Assembly: GCF_003002025.1 (NCBI RefSeq)
Contig: NZ_PVZB01000024.1
Coordinates: 62,001-126,000, forward strand
DNA: 64,000 nucleotides
Origin: Paraburkholderia sp. BL25I1N1
GTDB lineage: Bacteria > Pseudomonadota > Gammaproteobacteria > Burkholderiales > Burkholderiaceae
Direction of reading: 5' to 3'
The notes under the pieces were generated by a model. That model ran no database searches. It saw only the letters and a list, made by a program, of their open reading frames with translations, and was not told the DNA's origin. Each line of letters opens with the position of its first letter. The stretch's first letter is position 1. Below, one piece after another: positions 1-7,638 of the stretch. The position numbers and the translations under genes are program-made.

Positions 1-1692
1 AACTTCTCGGTGATCACCAAGGGCGCGGGGCGGATCGCGGAAGTGTCCGCGCGCTTCACGCTCGACGCGATGCCCGGCAAGCAGATGGCGATCGACGCCG
101 ACCTGAACGCCGGCCTCATCAACGAAGAGCAGGCCAGAAAGCGCCGCGCCGAAGTCTCGCAGGAAGCCGAGTTCTACGGCTCGATGGACGGCGCGAGCAA
201 GTTCGTGCGCGGCGATGCGATCGCCGGTTTGCTGATCATGGTGATCAACATCATCGGCGGACTGATCGTCGGTATCGTGCAGCACGACATGAGCTTCGCG
301 GCGGCGGGCAAGAACTACACGCTGCTCACCATCGGTGACGGCCTCGTCGCGCAAATTCCGTCGCTGGTGATTTCGACGGCCGCCGGTGTGATCGTCTCGC
401 GTGTGGCGACCAACGAAGATATCGGCACGCAGCTCACCGGCCAGTTGTTCACCAATCCGCGCGTGCTGGTGATCACCGGCTGCATTCTCGTGCTGATGGG
501 CCTGATTCCGGGCATGCCGCACTTCGCGTTTCTGATTCTCGGCGGCGGTCTGATCCAGCTCGGCCGCACGATGAAAAAACGCGCCGAGGAGCGCAAGAAC
601 ACCACGGCACTCGTCGACGTCGCACCGGCCGCGCTGGCGCCCGTCGAAAACACCGAAGCGAGCTGGGACGACGTGACGATGATCGACACGCTCGGCCTCG
701 AAGTCGGCTACCGGCTGATTCCGCTCGTCGACAAGAACTCGGACGGCGAACTGCTCAAGCGGATCAAGAGCATCCGCAAGAAGTTCGCGCAGGAAATCGG
801 CTTTCTGCCGCCGGTCATTCATATCCGCGACAACCTGGAATTGCGGCCGAACGGCTATCGCATCGCGCTCAAGGGCGTCGAAGTGGGCGTCGGCGAAGCG
901 TATCCGGGCCAGTGGCTAGCGATCAACCCGGGCCAGGTGTCCGCCGCGCTGCCGGGCACGCCGACCCAAGATCCCGCCTTCGGCTTGCCGGCCATCTGGA
1001 TCGATACGAACCTGCGTGAGCAGGCGCAGGTGTACGGCTACACGGTGGTCGATTCGAGCACGGTGGTGGCGACGCACCTGAATCATCTCGTGGTCACGCA
1101 TGCGTCGGAATTGCTCGGCCGCCGGGAAGTGCAGGCGTTGCTCGAACGGATGCAGAAGGACACGCCGTCGCTCGTCGACGATCTGGTGCCGAAGGCGCTG
1201 CCGCTTACCACGCTGCAAAAGGTGCTGCAAAATCTGCTGGAAGAAGGCGTGCCGATTCGCGACATGCGCACGATTCTCGAAGCGCTCTCCGAACACACGC
1301 CGAAGATCACCGACGCGCACGATCTCACCGCCGCCGTGCGCCTCGCGCTCGGTCGGGCGATCACGCAACAGTGGTTCCCGGGCGTCGGCGATATGCAGGT
1401 GATGGGCCTCGATTCGAATCTCGAACGCGTGCTCTCGCAGGCGCTCTCGACCGGCTCCAACCCGGGTCTCGAGCCGGGCCTCGCGCACACGCTGCTGAAC
1501 GAAACGCAGAAGGCGATGACGCGTCAGCAGAACCTCGGGCTTGCGCCTGTGCTGCTGGTGCAGCATGCGTTGCGGCCCATGCTCGCGCGCTTCCTGCGCC
1601 GCAGCCTGCCGCAGCTGAAGGTGCTGTCGTATGCGGAAGTGCCCGACACGCGCAATATCAAGGTGGTGAATCTGATCGGCGCGCACGGTTAG
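1..1692 (+). CDS. flhA: Flagellar export gate protein FlhA (5' truncated by window)
   Basis: The frame is open from the first base and ends at TAG 1690-1692, giving 563 visible codons. The family is usually about 700 residues, so roughly 130 N-terminal residues lie outside the window. The first visible residues match the conserved FHIPEP-family stretch (ITKGAGRIAEVSARFTLDAM). Hydrophobic segments follow at visible residues about 70-95, 110-130 and 150-170, then a long soluble C-terminal domain. FlhA is the nonameric inner-membrane gate of the flagellar type III export apparatus; its cytosolic domain docks chaperone-substrate complexes. A strong terminator follows it, so flhF downstream probably has its own promoter. 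Confidence 0.97.
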   Translation, partial: NFSVITKGAGRIAEVSARFTLDAMPGKQMAIDADLNAGLINEEQARKRRAEVSQEAEFYGSMDGASKFVRGDAIAGLLIMVINIIGGLIVGIVQHDMSFAAAGKNYTLLTIGDGLVAQIPSLVISTAAGVIVSRVATNEDIGTQLTGQLFTNPRVLVITGCILVLMGLIPGMPHFAFLILGGGLIQLGRTMKKRAEERKNTTALVDVAPAALAPVENTEASWDDVTMIDTLGLEVGYRLIPLVDKNSDGELLKRIKSIRKKFAQEIGFLPPVIHIRDNLELRPNGYRIALKGVEVGVGEAYPGQWLAINPGQVSAALPGTPTQDPAFGLPAIWIDTNLREQAQVYGYTVVDSSTVVATHLNHLVVTHASELLGRREVQALLERMQKDTPSLVDDLVPKALPLTTLQKVLQNLLEEGVPIRDMRTILEALSEHTPKITDAHDLTAAVRLALGRAITQQWFPGVGDMQVMGLDSNLERVLSQALSTGSNPGLEPGLAHTLLNETQKAMTRQQNLGLAPVLLVQHALRPMLARFLRRSLPQLKVLSYAEVPDTRNIKVVNLIGAHG

Positions 1693-2020
1693 CGCGTATC
1701 GCTTACTGAGGTCAGTTTGTGGCCGATGTCTTTTGCCGGCGCTCGTGGAGCGCCGGTTTTCATTTCGTCGCCTGACTTTTCATGTCGCAAGCGGACGGCG
1801 AAGTACACGCCGCGCCCGCGAAAGCGCCGTCCGACGCCGCCGCCGGGCGTGTTTCAAACCGGCGTGCGCGTGAATCGGAGCACGTTTCCATCGTCCGAAT
1901 TGCCCACGTTTAACGGTCTTTATCCATCGATCGTGCCTCGACGGGTTTCGCAATAATGATCTCAATGGGAAGCGGTATGTTGCCGGTCCGTTAGTCCGTT
2001 TACCTCATCGGGGGTCCAGC
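1693..2020. other. flhA-flhF intergenic region
   Basis: This is 328 bases with no convincing gene. It holds a terminator-like hairpin just after flhA and, further on, an AT-richer stretch at about 1900-1965 that may carry the flhF promoter. I see no clear -10/-35 pair and no sigma-28 or sigma-54 signature in it. The open frames here are GC-rich shadows without ribosome sites. Confidence 0.5.
1736..1767 (+). terminator. Intrinsic terminator after flhA
   Basis: A perfect 9-bp stem (CCGGCGCTC / GAGCGCCGG) with a GTG loop is followed by TTTTCATTTC. It lies 44 bases past the flhA stop. Confidence 0.8.
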
Positions 2021-3958
2021 TTGAACATTCGTAAATTTGTCGGTGCTACCAGTCGTGATGCGCTGCGTCTCGTGCGCGAAGCGTTGGGCGCGGACGCGGT
2101 CGTACTGTCCAATCGCACGATGGACGACGGCAGCGTCGAGATCGTCGCGCTGGCCGACAGCGACCTCGCCGCCCTCTCGCCGAAAGTCCCGCGCGCAGGC
2201 GCCGGCGCACCGCAGGCTGGATCGATGAATGCGATGGCTGGACGGCCCGCGCTGGCCGCACCGCGCGCCATGCCGGCGGCAGCGCCGATGCAGGCCAACC
2301 CGTATGCGAGCGGCATGCCCGATGTGTTCTCGTCGGTGTTCGGCGCGAGCCCGGAAGCCGGCGCGGAGAATCTCGGCAACGGCGTTGGCAACCACGTCTC
2401 ATACTCCGAGCACATTGACGACGACGCGAGCGACGCACCGACCGCCGCCATGAAACCGGCCGCGAACGCGCCCAAAGCGCTGCCCGCCGCCCCGATCAAG
2501 GCAGCCGCGGAAGTGCCGTCGAAACCGGTCAGTCCCGAGCAACCGAGCGCCCGCGCCGCGGCCTCGCGCCTCAACGAAGACATCCGCGCGGATCTGCTCA
2601 AAGCGGCCGGCGTGCCGGCTGCGTTCACCGCACCGGGCGCCGACGTGCAAACGCCGCGCACGATGGCCGAATCGAATCCTTGGCTGATCGACCACGCTCG
2701 CCGCATCGCCGCCGAACAGCAGCAGGAAGGCGCATACAGCGCGCGTCCCGCCGCGATGACGCCCGCTGCCGCGATGGCCAAGGGCCTCGGTGCCGCCGTC
2801 GAACCGGCCAAGGCCGCGGCGCCCCAAGGCGGCGACACGCCCGGCTGGGCGCGCGAAGGCGCGCAAGCCGCCGCACGCCGCGCCGCGCAGAAAAACGCAC
2901 CGGCGTCGTCCTCGAACGACGACGCCCGCACGCCCGCTTCGGTCGCCGAAGCGATCAAGGCGCGTATGGAGCAAGTGGTCAACGACACCGTGATGAGCGA
3001 ACTGTCGTCGATGCGCGGAATGATGGAAGAGCATTTCGCCGGCCTGCTGTGGGGTGAGCGCCAACGCCGCAACCCGGTGCGCGCCTCGCTCACCAAGCAT
3101 CTGTTCGCGGCCGGTTTCTCCGCGCAGCTCGTGCAGATGATGGTCGACAACCTGCCGGCCGACGTCGAGAACATGGAAGGCGGCATGGACTGGGTCCGCT
3201 CGGTGCTCGATTCGAACCTGCCGGTGATGGAAGACGAAGACGCGCTGATGGAGCGCGGCGGCGTATTCGCGCTGATGGGCCCGACGGGCGTCGGCAAGAC
3301 GACGACCACCGCCAAGCTCGCCGCGCGTTGCGTGATGCGCTTCGGCGCCAGCAAGGTCGCCTTGCTCACGACCGACAGCTACCGGATCGGCGGCCACGAA
3401 CAACTGCGCATCTTCGGCAAGATTCTCGGCGTCTCGGTGCATGCGGTAAAGGACGGCGCCGACCTGCAACTCGCGCTCTCCGAATTGCGCAACAAGCACA
3501 TCGTGCTGATCGACACGATCGGCATGAGCCAGCGCGACCGCCTCGTCTCCGATCAGATCGCGATGCTGTGCCACGCCGGTCAGCCGGTGCAGCGCCTGCT
3601 GCTGCTCAATGCGACCAGCCATGGCGACACGCTCAACGAAGTCGTGCAGGCCTATCAGCGCGCGCCGGATCAACAGCCGCTCGCCGGCTGCATTCTGACC
3701 AAGCTCGACGAAGCCACCAATCTCGGCGGCGTGCTCGATACGGTGATCCGTTACAAGCTGCCGGTGCACTACGTGTCGACCGGTCAGAAGGTGCCGGAGA
3801 ACCTGTACGTCGCGACGAAGAAATTCCTGATCAAGAGCACCTTCTGCATACCGCGCGATAACTCGCCATTCGTGCCGCACGACGACGACATTCCGGCGTT
3901 GCTGTCCGCACTGTCCGCACGTTCCACGGCCGAATTGCACGAGGTCCGCTTTGGATAA
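2021..3958 (+). CDS. flhF: Flagellar biosynthesis GTPase FlhF
   Basis: This is a 645-residue SRP-family GTPase that helps set flagellar position and number. The N-terminus (MNIRKFVGATSRDALRLVREALG) is typical FlhF, and it fixes a TTG start at 2021. Residues about 60-320 form a long Pro/Ala-rich, probably disordered linker, which makes the protein much longer than the usual 400-500 residues. The NG GTPase domain follows, with P-loop GPTGVGKT at 420-427, a DT-IGMSQRD stretch (G3) and TKLDEA (G4). The downstream flhG start overlaps the flhF stop by 8 bases, so the pair is probably translationally coupled. Confidence is high for identity and moderate for the TTG start. Confidence 0.96.
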   Translation: MNIRKFVGATSRDALRLVREALGADAVVLSNRTMDDGSVEIVALADSDLAALSPKVPRAGAGAPQAGSMNAMAGRPALAAPRAMPAAAPMQANPYASGMPDVFSSVFGASPEAGAENLGNGVGNHVSYSEHIDDDASDAPTAAMKPAANAPKALPAAPIKAAAEVPSKPVSPEQPSARAAASRLNEDIRADLLKAAGVPAAFTAPGADVQTPRTMAESNPWLIDHARRIAAEQQQEGAYSARPAAMTPAAAMAKGLGAAVEPAKAAAPQGGDTPGWAREGAQAAARRAAQKNAPASSSNDDARTPASVAEAIKARMEQVVNDTVMSELSSMRGMMEEHFAGLLWGERQRRNPVRASLTKHLFAAGFSAQLVQMMVDNLPADVENMEGGMDWVRSVLDSNLPVMEDEDALMERGGVFALMGPTGVGKTTTTAKLAARCVMRFGASKVALLTTDSYRIGGHEQLRIFGKILGVSVHAVKDGADLQLALSELRNKHIVLIDTIGMSQRDRLVSDQIAMLCHAGQPVQRLLLLNATSHGDTLNEVVQAYQRAPDQQPLAGCILTKLDEATNLGGVLDTVIRYKLPVHYVSTGQKVPENLYVATKKFLIKSTFCIPRDNSPFVPHDDDIPALLSALSARSTAELHEVRFG

Positions 3959-4820
3959 AGTCATCTCCGATCAGGCAGAAGGACTGCGGCGGATGTTGGC
4001 CCGCAGCGGCTCGCGTGTGATTGCGGTGACGAGCGGCTCGGCCGGCGTCGGCTCGACGACGACGGTGGTGAACCTCGCCGCCGCGCTGGCGCAGCAGGGC
4101 AAGGACGTGCTCGTGATCGACGAATGCCTCGGCGAGAAGTCGGTGAGCACGATGCTCGGCGGCGTGCGCGGCGCGGGCAATTTCGCCGCCGTGATGCGCG
4201 GCGAGATGACGCTCGACGACGCCGCTGCAAGGCACGCACTCGGCTTCTCAGTACTGGCCGCCTCGCGTCCGAACCGGGAAGGTCATACGGCCGCGGAGTT
4301 CGGCGTGGTGTTGCGCGGTTCCGCCGACGTCGTGCTGATCGACGCGGAACTCGATGCGCAAGGTCATCTCTCGGCGCTTGCGAGGCAAGCGCACGACGTG
4401 ATGATCGTCACGCGCATGGCCGCGCACGCGATCACCGACGCGTACGCATGCATGAAGCGCCTGCACTACGCGCACGCCATCGCGCAGTTCCGCGTGCTGG
4501 TGAACCACGTGCAGAGCGTGAACGACGCGCATACCGCGTTTGCAAACCTGGCCGGCGTGGCCGGGCGCTACCTGACGGTAGCGCTGGAAGACGCCGGTTG
4601 TATTGCCGCCGATGCGCGGATGGCGCGAGCCCTGGAGTTGTCGCGTTGTGTCGTCGATGCGTTTCCGTCGACACCGGCTGCGCGCGACTTCCGGCACCTC
4701 GCCGCCGAATTGCAGTACTGGCCGATGCGGCCAGCGATGTCGTCGCAAACGCCGTGGATGGCGCCTGCGGCAGTTACAGCGGCGCAACACGCCGACCAAC
4801 CGTCTGCGCAGCACGCCTGA
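3951..4820 (+). CDS. flhG: FlhG/FleN-like MinD-family protein with degenerate Walker A
   Basis: This is a 289-residue ParA/MinD-type protein in the place of FlhG (FleN), the partner of FlhF that limits flagellar number. The start is TTG 3951, preceded by GAGG at 3941-3944 and overlapping the flhF stop. The N-terminal Walker A region reads SGSAGVGSTTT (residues 28-38). Both lysines expected from the MinD pattern KGGxGKT are serine (Ser30 and Ser35), so classical ATP binding or hydrolysis is doubtful. The rest keeps the fold signature (NLAAALAQQGKDVLVIDE). fliA begins 28 bases downstream. The family call rests on position and fold; activity is uncertain. Confidence 0.85.
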   Translation: MDKVISDQAEGLRRMLARSGSRVIAVTSGSAGVGSTTTVVNLAAALAQQGKDVLVIDECLGEKSVSTMLGGVRGAGNFAAVMRGEMTLDDAAARHALGFSVLAASRPNREGHTAAEFGVVLRGSADVVLIDAELDAQGHLSALARQAHDVMIVTRMAAHAITDAYACMKRLHYAHAIAQFRVLVNHVQSVNDAHTAFANLAGVAGRYLTVALEDAGCIAADARMARALELSRCVVDAFPSTPAARDFRHLAAELQYWPMRPAMSSQTPWMAPAAVTAAQHADQPSAQHA

Positions 4821-4848
4821 GTGGCGGCACAAGGACAAGGGGAGCACG

Positions 4849-5583
4849 ATGTATAACGCTCAGGGAAAGATTTCCCAAGCCGAAGTTCTGACGAAGTACG
4901 CACCGCTGGTGCGTCGCCTCGGCTTGCAGCTCGTCGCCAAGATGCCGGCGAGCGTCGATCTCGACGATCTGATCCAGGCCGGCATGATCGGACTGCTGGA
5001 CGCGGCAGGCCGCTACAAGGAAGACCAGGGCGCGCAGTTCGAGACTTACGCGAGCCAGCGGATTCGCGGCGCGATGCTCGACGAATTGCGCAGCAACGAC
5101 TGGTTGCCGCGCAGCTTGCGGCGCACCTCGCGTGAAGTGGAAACGGCGGTGCACAAGGTGGAGCAGAATCTGGGCCGCTCGGCGAGCGAAACGGAAATTG
5201 CCGAGCACCTGCAAATGCCGCTCGACGAGTATCAGTCGATGCTGCAGGATCTGCACGGCAGCCAGCTGATCTATTACGAAGACTTCGACCGTTCGGCAGA
5301 CGACGAACCGTTCCTCGACCGCTACTGCGTCGATCACTCGGACCCGCTGTCGGCGCTGCTCGACGACAGCCTGCGCTCGGCGCTGGTGGAGGCGATCGAC
5401 CGCCTGCCGGACCGCGAGAAGCTGCTGATGTCGCTGTACTACGAACGCGGCATGAACCTGCGCGAAATCGGCGCGGTGATGGAAGTCAGCGAATCGCGAG
5501 TCTGCCAGTTGCACAGCCAGGCCGTGGCCCGTTTGCGTACGCGCTTGCGCGAGATGGCTTGGGCGAACGCTGAGGCGACCTGA
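4849..5583 (+). CDS. fliA: RNA polymerase sigma-28 factor FliA
   Basis: This is a 244-residue flagellar sigma factor that directs late (class III) flagellar transcription. ATG 4849 was chosen because AAGGGGAG (4837-4844) precedes it and because MYNAQGKISQ matches the usual FliA length; the frame is open further upstream but not coding there. Region 2 (DLDDLIQAGMIGLLDAAGRY, FETYASQRIRGAMLDELR), region 3 and the region 4 helix-turn-helix (NLREIGAVMEVSESRVCQLHSQA) are all visible. It ends the flhF-flhG-fliA unit. Its anti-sigma factor FlgM is encoded 1.5 kb away on the other strand, and sites resembling its promoter precede flgM, ycgR, flgK and fliS. Confidence 0.97.
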   Translation: MYNAQGKISQAEVLTKYAPLVRRLGLQLVAKMPASVDLDDLIQAGMIGLLDAAGRYKEDQGAQFETYASQRIRGAMLDELRSNDWLPRSLRRTSREVETAVHKVEQNLGRSASETEIAEHLQMPLDEYQSMLQDLHGSQLIYYEDFDRSADDEPFLDRYCVDHSDPLSALLDDSLRSALVEAIDRLPDREKLLMSLYYERGMNLREIGAVMEVSESRVCQLHSQAVARLRTRLREMAWANAEAT

Positions 5584-5643
5584 AGTTCGGGTATTCGGTG
5601 ACGTAAATGAGCGGTGAGCGGCGTGTCTCGCCTCCGCTTGACC

Positions 5644-6054
5644 TCATGCCTCGGCCATTTCATGTTCCGCGGCCAGTGCCAGAAAGGCCGAGCGCGACAT
5701 GCCGCGCGCCTGGGCATAAGTGTCGATCTCCTGGACCAGCGCTTCGGGCAGCGAGATATTGATCCGTACCGCCTTCTTCAAGGCGGGAATATTCCGGGTG
5801 GCGACAAGTCCCCACGTGAAATCCGCATAGTCGGGATTGCGGCGGTGCTCTTGCAGCGTGCGCCGCGCGGGAATCGGCAAGCCCTCGTCGAGCAGCACTT
5901 CCAGATGCGCCTCGATAGCCTCCTTGGCGTTCGCGTAGGCTTCTTCCAGCGTGTCGCCTGCCGCAAAACAGCCCGGGATGTCGGGCACGACGACGCCGAA
6001 CGCGTGATCCGCGCTGCCCGGTTCAATCGCGATAGGGAAAGTCAGGTTTTTCAT
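5644..6054 (-). CDS. hicB: HicB-family antitoxin
   Basis: This is a 136-residue antitoxin of a type II toxin-antitoxin pair. The N-terminal half is the HicB fold (FGVVVPDIPGCFAAGDTLEEAYANAKEAIEAHLEVLLDEG). The C-terminal part (VRINISLPEALVQEIDTYAQARGMSRSAFLALAAE) looks like a ribbon-helix-helix DNA-binding segment, which fits an autorepressing HicB. Its ATG overlaps the hicA stop in an ATGA quartet (6051-6054), so translation is probably coupled. It converges with fliA, with 60 bases between the two stops. Confidence 0.93.
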   Translation of the reverse strand: MKNLTFPIAIEPGSADHAFGVVVPDIPGCFAAGDTLEEAYANAKEAIEAHLEVLLDEGLPIPARRTLQEHRRNPDYADFTWGLVATRNIPALKKAVRINISLPEALVQEIDTYAQARGMSRSAFLALAAEHEMAEA

Positions 6055-6233
6055 TTCAGGCCCGCCTGTTTCAGGATGCTGTTCAATGTGCCGGGCGGAA
6101 GATCTTTCTTCGGATGCGGGATGGTCACGAGACCGGCTCTTGCAGCGTGACGAAAATGATGGTGGCTGCCCGATGTGCGGACCAGCTGCCAACCCGCCGC
6201 CTGAATGAGTTTCACGACCTCGGCACTTTTCAT
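6051..6233 (-). CDS. hicA: HicA-family mRNA interferase toxin
   Basis: This is a 60-residue toxin of the HicA family, which folds like a double-stranded-RNA-binding domain and cleaves mRNA. The motif GSHHHFRH (residues 22-29) carries the catalytic histidine, and PHPKKDLPPGTLNSILKQAGL is the usual C-terminal stretch. The ATG is preceded on the minus strand by GAGGAG. The order is toxin first, antitoxin second. The region upstream holds an imperfect inverted repeat (GCTA 6273-6276 / TAGC 6282-6285) that might be part of the HicB operator. The pair sits between fliA and flgN, two genes usually close together in this group, so it may be an insertion. Confidence 0.93.
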   Translation of the reverse strand: MKSAEVVKLIQAAGWQLVRTSGSHHHFRHAARAGLVTIPHPKKDLPPGTLNSILKQAGLK

Positions 6234-6457
6234 ACTGCACTCCTCGAATCATACACACCATTACACAACCTCGCTAGTGGTTAGCACTCCGTTGATGCAC
6301 GTCCAGATAGCCTTGAAAAAGCGCGGGACGGCGGACCAACTCAGTAAGGGGGAAGTCGTGATTTTCAACGCGGCTGGTGATTTCGCGCCACCTGGCCGGA
6401 TGGCTAACGTGTGCGGGAAGGAGTGGGGCGCGCTCGAAGCGGGGTGCCTGAAAAGCA
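6234..6457. other. hicA upstream region, no gene seen
   Basis: About 220 bases lie between hicA and the flgN terminator. On the minus strand a TATGAT-like hexamer precedes the hicA ribosome site, but I found no matching -35. A 65-codon minus-strand frame here lacks a ribosome site and family resemblance, and I do not call it. Confidence 0.4.
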
Positions 6458-6487
6458 AAAAGGGCTCGTCAAAAGACGAGCCCTTTT
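6458..6487 (-). terminator. Intrinsic terminator of the flgM-flgN transcript
   Basis: A perfect 13-bp stem (AAAAGGGCTCGTC / GACGAGCCCTTTT) with a 4-base loop gives A- and T-flanked arms on both strands. It lies 58 bases past the flgN stop, so it most likely ends the leftward transcript. The symmetric A/T arms also let it work bidirectionally, insulating hicAB from the flagellar genes. Confidence 0.9.
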
Positions 6488-6545
6488 CAATCCATCTGTT
6501 TCAGCCAGACCCGCGCGTCAGGCCGTGCCGATCCAGCGAAAATTT

Positions 6546-6992
6546 TTACACGGCGGGACGCGCCGGAATCCGGCCATCCGGACCATAGAAGCCGGCCTTC
6601 TGGGGCGCGGCTACCTGAAGCGCCGTCAGCGCCCTCTGGTTGTAGTCCATCCGCACGCGGATCAGTTCGCCGTTGCTGGTATTGCAGCGTCGCGCGCGTT
6701 CAGCGGCTTTCTGCAGCAACGACCACTGCTCGGCCACGCGCGTGTCGGTGCTGGCCGCGAGTTCCATGCCGGGCCAGCCGGCGGGAAAGCCCATCTCGGC
6801 GAGCAGCCCATCACGGGTGGCTTCGAGCTTGGCGAGCGCGCCGATCAGTTCGGTTTTCTTCTCGACGATCGGCGGCAGCAATTCCAGCGGCGACAAGGCA
6901 GTGAGCGCCTTGGTCTCGAGCGTCAGAATCGAGGCAAATGCCTCGACGGCCGAATATTCTTCGATGAGGGTGGCAAGCAGGGCGTCTTTCAT
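6546..6992 (-). CDS. flgN: Flagellar export chaperone FlgN
   Basis: This is a 148-residue, mostly helical protein whose pattern (LLATLIEEYSAVEAFASILTLETKAL near the start, then EKKTELIGALAKLEATRD) fits FlgN. FlgN is the cytoplasmic chaperone that delivers the hook-filament junction proteins FlgK and FlgL to the export gate. It is the last gene of the flgA/flgM/flgN minus-strand group and lies 94 bases after flgM. The strong hairpin downstream marks the transcript end. Similarity in this family is weak, so position counts for much of the call. Confidence 0.88.
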   Translation of the reverse strand: MKDALLATLIEEYSAVEAFASILTLETKALTALSPLELLPPIVEKKTELIGALAKLEATRDGLLAEMGFPAGWPGMELAASTDTRVAEQWSLLQKAAERARRCNTSNGELIRVRMDYNQRALTALQVAAPQKAGFYGPDGRIPARPAV

Positions 6993-7086
6993 CTCAACAA
7001 CTCGCTGAACACGACGGCTCGCGCATAATCCGCGAGCCGGGTTTGTCGAACGCCGCCCGGCACTTCACCGTACTTCGATGCGTCGA

Positions 7087-7440
7087 TCAGTTGCCGGTCG
7101 ACGAGGTTTTGCTTTGCAACAGTTCGCGCGCGGTGTTCAGCACGCCGTCGGCGATCTTGCCGGAATCGATCTTCAGCGAGCCGTCCTTGATGGCCTGCTT
7201 GATCGACTCGACGTGCGCCGTGTCGATATCGGCCGAGCCGGACGCCGCGAGACTGCGCAGATGCTGCGACAAACCCGACAGGCTGACGCTGGCGTCGCCC
7301 GAACCGCTGGTGGTGGTCTGCGAGGCCGTGCCCGCATTCTGCGCGTTGCTGTTCGCGGTCGTCGCGTCGCCTGCTTGCGAGCGGGACAGGGCGTCTTTCA
7401 ACGTCGGCAGATTCGAATTGTTTGTGGAATCGACTTTCAC
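7087..7440 (-). CDS. flgM: Anti-sigma-28 factor FlgM
   Basis: This is a 117-residue FlgM, the inhibitor of FliA that is exported once the hook is finished. The N-terminal half is Ser/Thr/Asn/Ala-rich and disordered-looking. The C-terminal half (DIDTAHVESIKQAIKDGSLKIDSGKIADGVLNTARELL) carries the conserved sigma-binding helices. A sigma-28-like promoter lies 28-56 bases upstream, so FlgM is likely made under the sigma factor it inhibits. The gene is followed by flgN. Confidence 0.96.
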   Translation of the reverse strand: MKVDSTNNSNLPTLKDALSRSQAGDATTANSNAQNAGTASQTTTSGSGDASVSLSGLSQHLRSLAASGSADIDTAHVESIKQAIKDGSLKIDSGKIADGVLNTARELLQSKTSSTGN

Positions 7441-7468
7441 GATTGGCTTCCTGAACGATTTGATCCTT

Positions 7469-7496
7469 ATAACGGCTACCGCTGATCAAAACTTTA
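7469..7496 (-). promoter_or_regulatory. Sigma-28 promoter of flgM
   Basis: On the minus strand this reads TAAAGTTT, then 12 bases, then GCCGTTAT. It compares with the FliA consensus TAAAGTTT-N11-GCCGATAA, so the spacer is one base longer. It lies just upstream of flgM. Confidence 0.8.
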
Positions 7497-7638
7497 GCGC
7501 AATCGATCAAGGCGTTACCTTTCCTTACATCTCCACACGGCCCGTTGGCCGGTCTCATTTCGGCGCTGGCCGCACTGCTCGCGGCGGCCAGAACGGGCGC
7601 GGCGCGGGAGTTCGTCATGGCGTGCGCGCCGTAGCGGT

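Noticed and set aside
1717..1956. 79-codon plus-strand frame in the flhA-flhF gap
   Set aside because: It begins inside the region of the terminator and has no ribosome site or recognisable domain.
2399..3964. 521-codon minus-strand frame opposite flhF
   Set aside because: It is an antisense shadow caused by strong GC bias at third positions; there is no ribosome site, and the plus strand is clearly FlhF.
6261..6458. 65-codon minus-strand frame upstream of hicA
   Set aside because: There is no ribosome site, it ends inside the terminator region, and it would occupy the hicA promoter.
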